A stretch of 64,000 nucleotides of DNA, taken from the NCBI GenBank assembly GCA_031002005.1, contig CM061919.1, positions 14,393,687 through 14,457,686 on the forward strand. Direction: 5' to 3'. Below are positions 43,741-54,200 of the stretch, piece after piece (position 1 is the stretch's first letter; every line of letters begins with the position of its first letter). The translations under genes and the position numbers were made by a program. The DNA comes from Vandiemenella viatica (taxonomy: Eukaryota; Arthropoda; Insecta; Orthoptera; Morabidae). The notes under the pieces are model-generated. The model was not told where the DNA came from. It saw only the letters and a list, made by a program, of their open reading frames with translations, and searched no databases.

Positions 43741-45184
43741 TCAAGCTAAACTGACTGGATCACTACCTAAACAGGAAATATTCAAAGATAACGAAAAAAA
43801 CTAGCACAATTCAAATCACACACCAAAGTCGGCTACTGCTGCTAAGTCTGCGACAGCCCATCTGACTAGATCACTACCAAAACAGGAAATATTCAAAGAT
43901 AACGACAAAAACTAGCACAATTCAAATCACACACAAAAGTCGGTTACTGCTGCTACGGCTGCGATAGCTCAACTGACTGGATCACTACCTAAACAGGAAA
44001 TATTCAAAGATAACGATGAAAACTAGCACAATTCAAATCACACACAAAAGTCGGCTTCTGCTGCTACGGCTGCGGAAGCTCAACTGACTGGATCACTACC
44101 TAAACAGGAAATATTCAAAGATAACAACAAAAACAAGCACAACACACAAAAGTCGGCTACTGGTGCTACGGCTGTGGAAGCTCAACTGACTGGATCACTA
44201 CCTGAACAGGAGATATACAAAGATAATGACAAAAACTAGCACAATTCAAATCACACACAAAAGTCGGCTACTGCTGCTAAGTCTGCGACAGCTCAACTGA
44301 CTGGATCACTACCTAAACAGGAAATATTCAAAGATAACGCCAAAAACTAGCACAATTCAAATCACACACAAAATTCGGCTACTGTTGTTACGGCTGCGGA
44401 AGCTCAACTGACTGGATCACTACCTAAACAGGAGATATTCAAAGAAAACAACAAAAATTAGCACAATTCGAATCACACACCAAAGTCGGCTACTGCTGCT
44501 AAGGCTGTGGAAGCTCAACTGACTGGATCACTTCCTAAACAGGAGATATTCAAAGATAACGACAAAAATTAGCACAATTCAAATCACACACAAAAGTCGG
44601 CTACTGCTGCTATGGCTGCGACAGCTCAACTGACTGGATCACTACCTAAACAGGAAATATGCAAAGATAACAACAAAAACTAGCACAATTCAAATCACAC
44701 ACAAAAGTTGGCTACTGCTGCTACGTCTGTGACAGCTCAACTGACTGGATCACTACCTAAACAGGAAATATTCAAAGATAACGCCAAAAACTAGCACAAT
44801 TCTAATCACACACAAAATTCGGCTACTGTTGTTATGGCTGCGGAAGCTCAACTGACTGGATCACTACCTAAACAGGAGATATTCAAAGAAAACAACAAAA
44901 ATTAGCACAATTCGAATCACACACCAAAGTCGGCTACTGCTGCTAAGGCTGTGGAAGCTCAACTGACTGGATCACTTCCTAAACAGGAGATATTCAAAGA
45001 TAACGACAAAAATTAGCACAATTCAAATCACACACAAAAGTCGGCTACTGCTGCTACGGCTGCGACAGCTCAACTGACTGGATCACTACCTAAACAGGAA
45101 ATATGCAAAGATAACAACAAAAACTAGCACAATTCAAATCACACACAAAAGTTGGCTACTGCTGCTACGGCTGCAGAAGCTCAA
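43741..45184 (-). repeat. Tandem array of 111-bp monomers upstream of element B ORF1
   Basis: The anchor CTGACTGGATCACT starts at 43751, 43862 (CTGACTAGATCACT), 43973, 44084, 44186, 44297, 44408, 44519, 44630, 44741, 44852, 44963 and 45074: eleven intervals of exactly 111 bp and one of 102. Units 44297-44740 and 44741-45184 are near-identical blocks of four monomers (444 bp). On the minus strand each unit contains CCAGTCAGTTGAGC-type sequence with the insect initiator-like TCAGTT. The array abuts the ORF1 region, so it occupies the 5' UTR/promoter position of the LINE. Confidence 0.95.
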
Positions 45185-47399
45185 TTAATGACCAGATGTT
45201 TTGTTTTGACACGAACTGCTACAGCTGAAAAATGAATCCAGATGCTGAAGACTCACGAGAAGTATTGCGTGCATTATATTGCTGCGTGTTACATTTGTGC
45301 TGGAGATGTGGAGTGCAGAGATGAAAGGTGAGGAAATTATTTGTGCATCTGGGTGGGTAGAGAAGATAATGACCCATGCTGTTTAGTTTTTGAATTACTT
45401 GTGTGTGATTTTTTGAGCAGTTGAGTAATACGAATTTTGCATTATTGTGGAAATGCTCTTTTGGATCGTGCTTGCTGCCGAGATTTTCGGATGCATATCG
45501 GCTTTGAACTTTTAGACTTTTGGGTGTTATACTCTGTGGGTAGCCTATTGTTTAACAATGTTGGTTTTCTGTGGTGTGTAGTGGTAGTTGTTAGTAGCAG
45601 CGTGGCTGTTCCGGATTTGGAAATCAACATGTACCATCAATTTTCCTTCCTGGTGCTGTAAGTACAAATCGAAGGCCTGTAGGTACGCTTGCCCTATTTG
45701 CAGATTTCCTCGTCCTTTTGCTAGTCTAGCGTATTGGCGTTTCCTCCTGCGAGTTTGAAGAGTGTGGCCATAACTTGGTAAACTGGGGTATGAATTGTCG
45801 AAATTTAAAGCCCTATAAACTGTTGCAGTTGTGTGATCCATAGAGGCGAGGAGGAAGTTGATATGTGCGCTTGGGTATTCTGTTTAAGTTGGGTCAAACG
45901 ATTCGATCTGTTATGGCAAATCCTAAGTTGATTTGACTTAAGAAATGTCTATCTGGGTGGATTAAAGAAACTCGTGGTGGTTTCAATTTTCAGCCCGTGT
46001 TTTAAACTGTCAAATCCTGTCAGTGGTGGATGAAAAAGTAATTGCCATGTGCTATTGCTATGGTGTACACTACTGGGCCTAAAGATTTTAAAACTGTTCT
46101 TTGAAAAACTGCACCTGCCGTCAGGAATATATTATGCTGTGTGTTCGGTTGCAGGTATTTGAAGGTAGTCACTTAGAATATCCTCACAGCAAAACAAGTG
46201 AACCATTTGCTATATGGTCTTCCACTAGAAGGCAGTAGAAATTATTCTGTGATGGTATTGTCATTGAAATGCCTATTGTCCAATTATGTGCGGTCAGAAC
46301 AGGTGTTTTTGGGCCGGCAATACGGGCCTAGCATATAGCGAAGGTCACGCCGTTATTATACATGTGTTTAATAGTTCCTATACTTTCTGCCTTGCGGTCT
46401 TTCTTTTTTTTTTTTTTTGCCTAGAGTCATTATGTGCGCCATGGGTCTGCAGGTCACAAGTGTGATACGACCATGTTGACACATTGTCCATTACCTATGA
46501 AAAGTGTATAGAACACAAGCAATTTAGCCAGGGTGGGCGATATTAGGGTGGGACATATGATCATTTTAGTGGTGGTTGGATACCCACAAATTTGCTACAT
46601 CCAAGCACTTTTTGGCTTCTGCTAAAGGTCACTAGTTGACTTACTGTCGACTCCTTGTTACAAAATTTCTTGCCCTGGTAATATTTTTTTTACTAGCTTG
46701 TGGTTAGAAAGCACATGGGAAAACGTGTCTACAATCATAACATCTTTGCCTGGCTCAAGATCTGGCAGTTAGCGTGGGTAGCATCCAAGCCTAGCGACAC
46801 TAAGGCCAGGTGTATCCATTTTCCAGCCAATTTGATGGCGCTACTCTTTGATGGGGGGGGGGGGGGGCGTTCAAATCCAAGGCCATAGTAAAATGTAAGC
46901 GACTCACCATTGTTGTTCAGCCTTCTACCTTGCAGCTCCTTATGCTCCTGTTGACCGTTTGTAGGAGGCGATGGGAGTGGCGGCCCCGCTGGCTCTCCAT
47001 CAAGTGCCCGCCATCATGGGCATTGTGCTGCCCGATGGACTCTGCGTCCACGACGGTAGCCGGCTGCTTGGCTGTCCGCTGGCTCTGGTTCTTCTCTCTG
47101 CTTGGGTTTGAGAATTCTCAGCCTGTCGTCGATTGGTAAAGCTGTTTTCCCCAACACATCGATTATGGTAGTAGGCAGTCGGTGGCATTCTCAATAGTAC
47201 TATGTGGCTACTGTTGCGCGTGTCTGAAGTCAGCTTCCTCTTCCGGCATGTGGTTGCTTGTAGTTCACGAATCGGCAAGTCTCTAGTTTCCCTGTTGTAT
47301 GCTGTCTGTTGTGATTGGGTTAGGTTGGCCACAATATTAGCCACGGCTATTTTATCATTGGCGAGGCCCTACAAGCGTGATCTCAATGTTTAGGCTGTG
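45185..47399. other. Unclassified, GC-richer sequence
   Basis: Less AT-rich than its surroundings. The minus strand is open at 45841-45545 (LPSYGHTLQTRRRKRQYARL) and 47344-47000 (Arg/Ser/Gln-rich), neither with a motif I know. A G15 run lies at 46853-46867. The right part may be decayed interior of the gypsy-like element whose LTR lies at 47729-48074; the left part could be another element. No class assigned. Confidence 0.4.
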
Positions 47400-47728
47400 T
47401 GTTCCTCGTCCGTGCTGGCTTGCCTTTGCTGACTAGTGTTCAGTGTTGTGGTGGCGCTTTTCACTTGGTCGTATCTTGCGGGGAAGAGCTCCTTCAAATG
47501 CGTCTACATGATACCCGTGAAGACTGGAGTGGGTGGGGGATTGCAGCCCTTGAAGCGGTCATTTGCTTATGCAAGTATGGTAGTTCGCTGCCAGATGTGG
47601 GCGGCTTTATCGCTGCGATGACTTCCATCAGGTTTTGCTGCTCAGCATCCCACAAGGCTCCAAATGATGCTGGACTGGGCTGTGTCATTCCGTAGCTCTC
47701 TCCAGTCCGGGGGCGATCCCAATTCTGA
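47400..47728 (-). pseudogene. Gypsy-like leader and putative gag start
   Basis: Immediately 3' of the LTR on the minus strand, after a short leader, a Met at 47688 opens MTQPSPASFGALWDAEQQNL, MEVIAAIKPPTSGSELPYLH and KQMTASRAAIP to 47494. This looks like the N-terminus of an insect gypsy-type Gag, by position and composition. No capsid core, zinc knuckle, protease or pol follows, so the element is truncated or interrupted. The primer-binding site is not obvious. Confidence 0.5.
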
Positions 47729-48074
47729 TGTCGGATCCATCCGGGAAAGATCAGGAATCGGGTGGGTTGAGTGGAGTTCCCAGTTAGAGGCAGATGGCTC
47801 GTCAGCGAAGGTAGGCTGTCGATATCCCTCAGACAGCGGAGAGTAACTACGAGAACACAGCGGATACAAGGATCCAGTTTATTAAACTCAGTCTCACAAT
47901 ACATAATGAAACATAGCACAGTAATGTTGTCTCAATGGTCAGGCATGAAGAGAGCTCCATGTGCTGTGTGCCGCCTTTAAGTAGCCCTTCATAGATGTCA
48001 CTGCAGTCACTGTGGCATTGCTCGCTGTGTCTGTGGTGCCCTCTAGTAGCTAGCACCGTACACCAGATCCTACA
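47729..48074 (-). mobile_element. Gypsy-like LTR (5' LTR of a truncated element)
   Basis: On the minus strand it runs from TGTAGGATCTGGTGTACGG (48074) to CCGGATGGATCCGACA (47729): TGT...ACA ends. A TTTAATAAACTGG poly-A region lies at 47886-47874, and TACTTAAAGG at about 47976 could serve as a TATA-like box. The solo copy is at 38150-38478. The gag-like frame downstream marks this as the 5' LTR. Confidence 0.8.
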
Positions 48075-48289
48075 TATATATATTACAAAAGTTATCAGTA
48101 GTTCCCCTTGTATTATTTCACCATAAACGCCTCTATCACGTCCACCCTGCTCTCCATGGCCAAGCTAGTAATGGGGCAAGCCTTTTTGCATGTATGCCAC
48201 CTTTCCAAATATTTGAATACTCTCTGCATGAATAAGGTTTAAAACAAAAATATTGTATAGTTGTTTATTATATATTTGTTACATACTTT

Positions 48290-48355
48290 ACCTGTAAAAG
48301 AAAATTTTCCTACTTTCTTTTGCTGCAAATCAAGTGCCAGCTTATGGTTATTTTT
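48290..48355 (-). mobile_element. Short CR1-like family C 3' fragment
   Basis: GAAAATTTTCCT...AATCAAGTGCCAGCTTATGG resembles the family C 3' region at 59355-59405 (AACCAAGTGCCAGCTTGTGG). Only about 65 bp is clear. The rest of 48075-48873 is AT-rich intron without recognised content. Confidence 0.5.
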
Positions 48356-48873
48356 AACGAATCACCCAAGCCACTGAAAGGGTGTAAATTTTCTGTCGGG
48401 CATGTGCTTAATCACAGTGATAATAAAAGAAAATTCTGTCTCACATTTTTGCCAATTAGGCAGTTTGTAGAATTTTGACCATTTATAAAGCTTTGCATAA
48501 ATTTATAATTAAAAAAGTCTGTTAAGGCATTTGAGTTCATTATATAATTAATATTATATTTATCTTTGGTAACCATAAGTAAGTTTTCCGTCAGTTTAAC
48601 TATTCTGTAAGATTAATGTTATTCTTAAAAATCATAAGCATTTATTGTTATACTTTACATTCAGATGTCTCAGTAAAATCACATTTTAAGTACTATAGCA
48701 CTAATATTTAGTTGAAAATGTTTATTTTGTTAAAAAAAAAAAAAAAATTAAAATTGAAGAATTGGCTGTTATTGACTATAGTATTATTAACTCTCAAGAT
48801 CCTCACAAATGTAATAATAGTAATATTAATATATTTTATTTTAAGTAAAATGAATTTTTGATTTTGATTTCAG

Positions 48874-49196
48874 CACGTAAAAACAACCACACTTTTCCAT
48901 CTGAAGAAACTGAAGAAAATGCTCTCATTTATAAATATAATCCTCAATACACTGGAGACCATCTTGCATTTGAACAATGTTATTTTTGTACAAACAATGG
49001 TATAACCAGTGGTGTAATCCCAGGTGCAGGACAAATTTGCCAACTCCCTTACATTCCAAGAAGAAAGAAAAAGAAGGTTCACCACCACAGGATTTGCCGC
49101 GCCTTCAGGCATAATTTTGCTACCCTCAGAAAGTGCCACCTGGGGCAGGGTGGCCCTCCCCCATGCTATGACGCTTGGTATAACATTAAAAACTAA
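48874..49196 (+). CDS. GGH: Gamma-glutamyl hydrolase, last exon with unusual C-terminal tail
   Basis: After a TTTTGATTTCAG acceptor (48873), CA completes the codon begun by G4666, giving Ala, and the peptide continues [20 protein letters not shown] and [18 protein letters not shown]. Human GGH ends ARKNNHHF...ALIYQFSPIYTG...FQQCYIFD, so exon, phase and order agree. The vertebrate enzyme stops two or three residues later, but here the frame stays open for 69 more residues after QCYF, including [11 protein letters not shown] and [11 protein letters not shown], to TAA at 49194. That tail looks like translated repeat DNA rather than enzyme. A transcript could instead use another stop or splice. 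A candidate polyadenylation signal is at 49534. Confidence 0.9.
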
Positions 49197-49985
49197 AATA
49201 CCAAGCAGCATATTTATACTCATTTTCTGTTTTGGAGGGTAATGACTAATTTTGTTTATGTAATTATACTGGAGTTCCATGTAATGTATATAATTTTTTT
49301 GCACATATATTAGTTTAATCTGTCTGTTGTATGTTAAAAATCTCATGATCAATGTGTTTCTTTAACATCCCAGTATCTGATTGATTAGAACTTTTCATAC
49401 ATTCTTGATCCTGGTGATAATATAATAGGTTAAAATTCTAATCACAAATTTACACTAATCAATCAAATAATTAGTGGAAATTAAGTAGATTTAATTACTT
49501 CTCACAGTTTAAATGTTTACTGGAGTAACATATAATAAATTCCAATCCAGTAGCTTTTCATTGTTGGTTCATGTCTATGTTCGAGATGGTTTTGTTTAAT
49601 AAGCATTAGGATGCTATATTTGCTGCATAATTTGACTTAGAGGAATGTTACTGCTTGGTGAGTCATTGTTAAATTGCTGTCTTTCTTTGTATGGATAGAA
49701 GAGCTGTTTGCACATTTTGCAAACCTTATCACAGAATTTGTTGACAGCTTTACTCAATGTTGCAATGTTGGATCAGATCCATGTTTGCATTTGAGAATGT
49801 TGTCCATGGCTTGCTCCTTACAAGCATCACATTCTTTTTTAAAAATATATATTTATTCAGCATAACAATATTGAATTTAATTTAATTGTGGTGCAGCGCA
49901 TGCTTTGTCAATGTCCCTACTCATTTAATTACTCCTTTCCTCTTCTTCTTATTATTATTATCTCATAAACTTTGGGTTTTAATTC
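49197..49985. other. 3' flank of the gene, nothing recognised
   Basis: AT-rich. It likely includes the 3' UTR. Confidence 0.45.
49534..49539 (+). terminator. Candidate polyadenylation signal for gamma-glutamyl hydrolase
   Basis: AATAAA 338 bases after the TAA stop at 49194-49196; it is an intact signal in the 3' flank, in an AT-rich stretch. It is a candidate only; no cleavage site can be read. Confidence 0.4.
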
Positions 49986-50563
49986 TGCTTTATGATTTAC
50001 AAATTTTTATTTTAAATTTCTTCAGCATTTTTAGTAAAATATTCATCACCCCCTTCCTAATATAGTCCTACCCATGCCACACAAAAGGAAATTATCTCAC
50101 TTCCTTATATATAAAAACGAGTGTCAACTCATGCCTGTGGTCATCTTTACCTTAACAAGCAATACCCGTAATTCTTTGACTAATATATCTCAAAGCTTCA
50201 CCACCAACATATGCCTTGTACACTCCCAGTAATCTCTTCACTCTCCTACTGTTTTTCAATTACTCCCAATCCTCCTCCGTTATCATATCAAGCACTGAAT
50301 GGTAGTTTCCACAAACAGATCTTGGTGTTCTCCTCTGCATACCCAAAATATGAGTCCCAGATTACATCACTATATTCAAGCAATGGTGTGACCAAAGATT
50401 TGTAACCCAATTCCTTCACTTTTCTGCTACATACTCTCATCTGTGATGGATTTTGTAACTTTTTCCTACCATCTGCACAATCTGTTCTGCCAAGTTGAGT
50501 ATATTATGAAAAGTTATGCCAAGGTATTTGCACTTCAAGCCTTCAACAAACATTTCTTTCCCC

Positions 50564-50911
50564 TTCTTCTTCTTCTTGTGTCGATGACAGCATCAAATAT
50601 GTGATATTTTTTCTTCCAATGCGATGGCTTTGTCAATAGCTGACTGGAGGTCAAATTGAGATACATTTATTCCAATTTGTGGACAAGACAGCAAATGTAC
50701 CATGGTTTCTCTCTCCCCGCACAACAAGTTGTATCTGGCTGTTCTCCCAGGTATCCCCAAGTGGCAAGTGTAGCTTTGCAGCAGCCAACTCAAACTCGAA
50801 GCCTGTTTAGCGAGTTCCATATGGGCCATGGTTGTTCAGACCCAGGTGGCAGACCCTCTTTTGGCTTGATCCACTTGAACCCTTGTTGTAATCTCTCCTC
50901 CCAGCCAGTAT
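50564..50911 (-). mobile_element. 5'-truncated LINE 3' end with 12-bp target duplication
   Basis: Target duplication ATTTCTTTCCCC is exact (50552-50563 and 50912-50923), and element C resumes on both sides. The minus strand reads QSYTCHLGIPGRTARYNLLC and GERETMVHLLSCPQIG, the CxCGxxExxxHLLxCP zinc knuckle at the C-terminus of R1/Jockey-type ORF2. The 3' tail is a short (GAA)n, seen as TTCTTCTTCTTC at 50564-50575. Confidence 0.88.
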
Positions 50912-50929
50912 ATTTCTTTCCCCAACATA

Positions 50930-52895
50930 TAGTCATAAACAATCTTTAATGTTATAAATCTATGTTCATAATAAACCGATTCTTCTTGGCATTTATTTTC
51001 ATTCTGTGTTAACTAACACAGTTAGATATTCTATCCACATCACCTGGCATCTGTTCACTGTCCTCTCCATTGTTGATCATATTATATACCATAATGTCAT
51101 CTACAAATAACCTAAATTCTGACTGTGAATCATAAACACAGTCATTCATTAAAATAATGAAGATCCATGGTCCCAGTACAATACTCTGTGCTACTCCCAT
51201 ATTCACATCCACCTTTTTTGGTACTGCATTTCCTAAATGCCTTGTGTTCTATGTTTTAAGAATTTCTTTACCCATCAAATCACTTTTTCATCTCCTCCAA
51301 CAGTTTTAAACTTATTTAAAACCATTTTATGGCTCATTCTGTTAAATGCTCCAGAAAGATCTAGTGCTACACTAACAACTTGTACTCCGTGTCAAATTCA
51401 TTCAAACCATATTGCCCACCTTCTGAGATTCACTTGAATATCCTTGCCTAAAGCCAAGTTGTCGATTTGCAAACCAATTTTACTTTTCTGATGTAGTTGC
51501 ATATCAATATTTCCACCATTTTACCTATCACTGATATTAAACTAATCAGCCTGCAGTTTCCAACTATTTGTTGCCCCTCCTTTATAAACCAATATGCCAC
51601 TAGTACCACTCTTTTTCCATCGTCTGGTAAGTAGCAAGACTCCAGACCCATTTTAAACAAAATTTCAAAATAAGGTTCAACATTGTTTCTCACTATCTAA
51701 AATAAACCTGTAATAATATTATCTACATGGGCCCCTTTTAAGTTTTTTGTCTTTCTAATTTCCTTTATAGTTTCTCTTTCAAACTTTGTAATTTCCTCTC
51801 CTCTGATTTATTCCCTCCCATTCCAGATTGATAGTTCTCATTTAATCAGTCACTCAATATCTCTGCCATTTTATAATTCTTCAGTAACTTCTTCACCATA
51901 TCTGTCTATAGCTGTCTCAACTCCCTCCCTTTCTCTCTGTTTTCTAACGTAGCGACAGAAATTTCTAGACGCATCCATGAGTGGTTCCCCCTGCACCAGT
52001 AATATTCTTCATAAACCCATCTTTAGCTACCTTCTTTGCTGTTATTAATTCCTTATTTTGCTGTTTCAAGTTTTCTCTACTGTCTTGCTGTCTCTTAACT
52101 CTGTTATATTTTCTTGCTAACCTCTTTAATCCCCTCACCTCATTATTATAGCATGTATGTTCTATACTTCTCTTTTTTTACTGTTTTGGAACAAAGATAT
52201 CTTCGCCATTTTTTTATTATATCCTTGAACGCTTCCCACTTTCTCTCCTCTGTACTTCCACCATCCTTCTATTTTCTCAACCTTCCTCTGAAATATCTCC
52301 TCAGTTCTAAAATCTGTGTACTTAGTTTCTCCTTCAGTTTTGTCCACTTGTTTACTAAATGCCACAATATCCATCAGAACTCTATTGTGATTATTTATTC
52401 CTTCAGTTACTTGACACCCCATAAGATTTTCGTCATGCTTTATCAGAAAGATATCCCTCAAGTTTGGTCCCCTTATGTTCTGCCTTACCACTTGTGTAAA
52501 GCCTCTTCCCTTACCAGGGTATTTGCATATCTCTGTTCCTGTGTGTTATTAATCTTATTTTCTATCCAGTTGACACCTAGTAATTATAATCCTGCCAATA
52601 ATGACCATTCTTTATTCACCTCTGAACTGAGAATACTAGTTATCTACAAGAGCCTCATCTTCATCATTCATTCATCAAGTTTGGTATGCAGCCAACACCC
52701 TGATTTATTTTTCTTTCTTACTACTCCAGAAATGTGCTCCTTGTGTTTTATGGTCAAGAAGTATGAAAACCATAAAAGTGTAATAATCTTTGATAACCAG
52801 AATGAATACCCTTCCACCAATTGCTCCTCTATCCATCCTAGTATTCCTTCTTTTAACCAAGACTCTACCCCTATAATTACTTGTGGTTTATGCAT
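50930..52895 (-). pseudogene. Element C ORF2: endonuclease and RT
   Basis: Endonuclease: PQVIIGVESWLKEGILGW (52880), NLMGCQVTEGINNHNRVLMD (52430; the SDHN box is NNHN) and SKQVDKTEGETKYTDFRTEE. RT: LESCYLPDDGKRVVLVAYWF (51640), NCRLISLISVIGKMVEILIC (51570), then MGVAQSIVLGPWIFIILMND (51200; GVPQGS changed to GVAQSI) and FRLFVDDIMVYNMINNGEDS (51110-51060) with the FVDD catalytic box intact. Frameshifts separate the blocks. Inactive. Confidence 0.85.
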
Positions 52896-53048
52896 CTGTG
52901 TGGTTTATGCATCTGTTTAGAGTTTTCAAATTCTATTACTTTGTTTATTATATTTCTGCAGTTCACCAGTAACAGTCTTAAAATTTGATTTGTGATATTT
53001 TCAGCATTTACCTTCATCTTTCAATTTGTACCCTCATCTGTTACTATT

Positions 53049-54197
53049 TCAACAGCTATATTTCTTTAGGACTAGTGATTTTTTCCATTGTCCATCTACA
53101 ATCGTTATGCCTTTGATCACTATTTTTATTCTCTCACCAGCATTCCCTAACCTAAAAAAAGGCACAGTCCTGATCCCATAATCACTGGAAGTGGGCTTCC
53201 TTACAGCTAATAACTCAGAATATATCCTGTTCCTCCTTCTATTTAGGTGCAGGCAATGCCTGTGAAATGTCACCTATCAATGGTGTTCACAGCACAATCC
53301 CCAAGAAAGATCTAATGCCTTTCCCAAGAAGCTCCTCAGTGTCTACTTTTACCCGTCTCAAAGCATGGTTCAATTGGCTGATCATGGCGATTCAAGACCT
53401 GCACGAGTTCCAGCCCGATAGGCTGTGCCTCCTTCAGCACCTTCCTACGTCACTACCTTCACTTATCAATATTATTGCCAGCACCTCCCACTATCACTAC
53501 TGTTTCCTCTTCAGTGAAATCTATACAGAGTGATCCTATATACTCTATAACCTGCACTAATGTTGCACTAGGTTTGAAAAAACTTCTGACAGAGTAGCCT
53601 GTGCCTAATTGATCCTGTAGGAGAGGGCTAACTCCTTTCCCATGGATACTACCTACCAGCAAAACCTTTTTCTTCATACTTTTTCCTTACACACCTCTAT
53701 TCCTAAAAACTGTTCCAGACCTGCTACATCTACACGAGACTCTTTCACACATGTCTTTGATAACAGGTCAAACCTATCTCTCCCCACAATATGTGAAGTA
53801 TCTGGCACCTTCTTAACACTAATTCTATTTGTCTTGTAACCTGATGCCAGCTCACAACCAACCCTTTCATCCATCCCACTAATATCTCCATCTATCTTTT
53901 CCAACTCTGTGGGCTGAGCCAGAAGGCATCTATCAATTCATTCATCTTACTAATTGTTAGGCTCATCTCCCTGATTATTTTGTATGGCTTTGAAATTTTC
54001 CTATCCTGGTTTGAAAGTTTCCTATCCTGTTCTGAAATTTTTCTATCCCTAACACAGAGTGGATAGAACCATGAAAGAGCCTCACTTAGTTCCCTTTTTC
54101 CCTTCTACCCTATGTACCAGTGAAACCACTTCTTACCCTCACTGCAATCCAAACCATTCACCACATGTCTGCTACAGGCGCTACACTTTCCAACCAT
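53049..54197 (-). pseudogene. Element C ORF1: PHD-like zinc motif and SGNH-hydrolase-like domain
   Basis: A Met at 54197 opens MVGKCSACSRHVVNGLDCSE and GKKWFHWYIG before a stop: C-x2-C ... C ... W-F-H-W, the first half of a PHD-type zinc finger as found in ORF1 of some CR1 LINEs. After stops come VPDTSHIVGRDRFDLLSKTC (53800-53740), then KKKVLLVGSIHGKGVSPLLQ (53675-53615) with DQLGTGYSVRSFFKPSATLV and EEETVVIVGGAGNN, the SGNH-like fold (VGSIHG for the usual GDSxxR/G). The part from 53273 to 53049 (RKPTSSDYGIRTVPFFRLGN) may be its end. Broken by several stops. Confidence 0.75.
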
Positions 54198-54200
54198 TAT

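Larger units (their letters stand above)
39885..45184 (-). mobile_element. CR1-like LINE, element B, near full length with 5' monomer array
   Basis: Minus-strand order: thirteen 111-bp 5' monomers (45184-43741), ORF1 (43640-42785), ORF2 endonuclease (42740-41776), linker and RT (41700-40075), C-terminus (40147-39887). All domains of a complete element are present, each with few lesions, so this is among the younger elements here. A sister fragment is at 55046-55612. I see no clear target duplication. Confidence 0.9.
4667..48873 (+). other. GGH: 44,207-bp intron of gamma-glutamyl hydrolase
   Basis: The donor GTGGGT at 4667 and acceptor TTTCAG at 48868-48873 join in phase 1 and restore a codon and a peptide (NFLVNE-ARKNN) that is contiguous in the family. 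The intron holds an RTE LINE, an R1-type LINE, two CR1-like LINEs, two Penelope remnants, two Helitron remnants, a hAT, gypsy-like LTRs, a satellite-like array, a LINE promoter-monomer array and several SINEs. The larger LINEs and the hAT transposase are mostly antisense to the gene. Confidence 0.9.
49990..54200 (-). mobile_element. CR1-like LINE, element C (longest copy of its family)
   Basis: Minus-strand order: ORF1 (54197-53049) with a zinc-finger-like start and SGNH-hydrolase-like part, ORF2 endonuclease (52895-52162), RT (51693-50930), thumb and 3' region (50550-49990). A 348-bp fragment of another LINE is inserted at 50564-50911. The 3' boundary is set by shared sequence with the copies at 1.74 and 59.24 kb. 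Confidence 0.8.

Noticed and set aside
43741..45184. CRISPR-like array
   Set aside because: The repeats are 111 bp, contiguous, without unique spacers, and lie upstream of a LINE ORF1 in animal DNA.
52114..52920. 268-codon plus-strand open frame
   Set aside because: Shadow of the endonuclease of element C (minus strand).
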